From NCBI GenBank assembly GCA_023265215.1, contig JAHFUH010000436.1:1-5025 (forward strand): a stretch of 5,025 bases of DNA. Direction: 5' to 3'. Position numbers and translations under genes: made by a program. This document shows, one piece after another, positions 4,363 through 5,025 of this stretch. Below the pieces are notes generated by a model that did not search any database, was not told the DNA's origin, and worked only from the letters and a program-made list of their open reading frames with translations. Every line of letters begins with the position of its first letter. The first letter of the stretch is position 1. Source of the stretch: Acidobacteriota bacterium (GTDB lineage Bacteria; Acidobacteriota; UBA6911).

Positions 4363-5025
4363 ATGAAAGCCAGATCTAAGGCAGTGAAAGCAGAATCGGG
4401 TTTAGCAATAGAAACATGGCCGACAGCCAGACTCAAACCTTACGAGCGTAATCCGCGCAAGAACGACGACGCCGTAGAGAAGATGGTCGGCTCCATAAGA
4501 GAATTCGGATTTAAGATTCCGGTATTGGCTCGCAGCGATGGCCTAATTGTTGATGGACATCTGCGGCTAAAAGCCGCCCTGAAACTTGGTATCCCTGAGG
4601 TTCCTGTTATTTTATGCGACGAGTGGACGGAGGCGCAGGTTAAGGCCTTTCGGCTGATGGTAAACAAATCGGTAGCCTGGGCCGAGTGGGATGAATCTCT
4701 ACTTGCGCTCGAATTGCTGGATCTGAAGGAACTGGATTTCAACCTGGATCTAACAGGTTTTGACCTCGATGAAATTACAGAACTGACGGAAAAAATAGAC
4801 AAGGATGAAAACCCAGTCACCAGGCCGCCGATTTTAAAATCGGCAGCACTCAAGGACCTGGCCCCAAGCAAAGAGGAACGGGAGGCATTCGCCGGCCGGA
4901 AGATCTTGGTTGAATTCTCCGGCGGGATGGATTCTTCCGCGGCCTCCATTTGGTGCAAGCACTTTTTCCCCGACAACGAAATTGAACTTTGCTTTGTGGA
5001 CATGGGCGCAGATCACCCAGGCTTC
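4363..5025 (+). CDS. ParB/Srx-like domain fused to PAPS-reductase-type PP-loop domain, 3'-partial
   Basis: The frame is open to the right edge (221 residues seen) from the ATG at 4363, with GAGGG at 4354-4358. Residues 17-85 form a ParB/sulfiredoxin-like domain: it opens WPTARLKPYERNPRKND, with the NPR motif at 30-32, and carries VDGHLRLKAALKLGIPEVPV (63-82), the GHxR...AA signature. Residues 87-141 (WTEAQVKAF, NKSVAWAEWDE, LTGFDLDEI) match the linker I know from phage ParB-DNA methyltransferase fusions. After a linker (150-178), residues 180-221 start a different enzyme: KILVEFSGGMDSSAASIW holds the PP-loop SGGxDS (186-191) of ATP pyrophosphatases, and FVDMGADHP (211-219) fits the second motif of PAPS-reductase relatives. 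Such enzymes adenylate or reduce a substrate, often for nucleic-acid modification. IbrB and IbrA of E. coli carry comparable domains on two proteins. It follows the lysis genes, where phages often keep DNA-modification or packaging genes. Domain calls are secure; activity unknown. Confidence 0.8.
   Translation, partial: MKARSKAVKAESGLAIETWPTARLKPYERNPRKNDDAVEKMVGSIREFGFKIPVLARSDGLIVDGHLRLKAALKLGIPEVPVILCDEWTEAQVKAFRLMVNKSVAWAEWDESLLALELLDLKELDFNLDLTGFDLDEITELTEKIDKDENPVTRPPILKSAALKDLAPSKEEREAFAGRKILVEFSGGMDSSAASIWCKHFFPDNEIELCFVDMGADHPGF
4827..4844 (+). repeat. Perfect 18-bp palindrome in the interdomain linker
   Basis: GCCGATTTTAAAATCGGC is its own reverse complement over all 18 bases, with no spacer. 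It stops at both ends (C at 4826 against A at 4845). It sits in the linker (residues PPILKSA, 155-161) between the ParB-like and PP-loop domains. It may be an operator-like protein site, a recombination trace of the domain junction, or chance. Confidence 0.6.

Noticed and set aside
4440..5003. Minus-strand open frame of 187 codons opposite the ParB/PP-loop gene
   Set aside because: It is very serine-rich, an artefact of reading the complement of the clearly coding ParB and PP-loop sequence.
1..5025. tRNA genes, CRISPR arrays, insertion sequences, phage attachment sites
   Set aside because: No cloverleaf, spaced direct repeats, transposase motifs or terminal repeats were seen in the window.

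Overview
The window is a compact, one-directional stretch of a tailed phage or prophage genome. All genes read on the + strand and most overlap or nearly overlap. The base composition is moderately GC-rich by eye, and Shine-Dalgarno sites of the AGGAG/GAGG type precede several starts. The Rz-like inner-membrane spanin, with a second exported gene starting inside it in another frame, points to a phage of a Gram-negative (probably proteobacterial) host. The species cannot be told from the window.

Region 1 (about 1-2493) is the end of the tail module. An open reading frame entering from the left edge encodes a large tail tip or fibre protein with a fibronectin-III-like segment. A second frame follows, encoding beta-rich, repeated host-contact-like domains. 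The reading frame appears broken near 1366-1440. Good coding sequence, including the first half of a repeated domain, lies upstream of the only usable start of the second frame, so the two pieces are probably one gene with a frameshift. An alternative is two separate genes with a damaged start region.

Region 2 (2522-4355) is a lysis-type cassette of five tightly packed genes. In order they are a small single-span membrane protein, a DUF5675-family protein, a three-span holin-like protein, an Rz-like i-spanin, and a signal-peptide coiled-coil protein that starts inside the i-spanin gene. The last sits where an o-spanin would be but lacks a lipobox. No classical endolysin motif was recognised, so the enzyme that cuts the cell wall is either the DUF5675 protein or lies elsewhere.

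Region 3 (4363-5025, running off the right edge) is the most interesting gene. It joins a ParB/sulfiredoxin-like domain, of the kind usually fused to phage DNA methyltransferases, to a PP-loop ATP-pyrophosphatase domain of the PAPS-reductase type (SGGMDSS motif). A perfect 18-bp palindrome lies in the linker between the two domains. The architecture recalls the separate IbrB/IbrA pair (ParB-like plus PAPS-reductase-like) and suggests nucleic-acid modification or regulation by a nucleotide-activating enzyme. The activity itself is inference.
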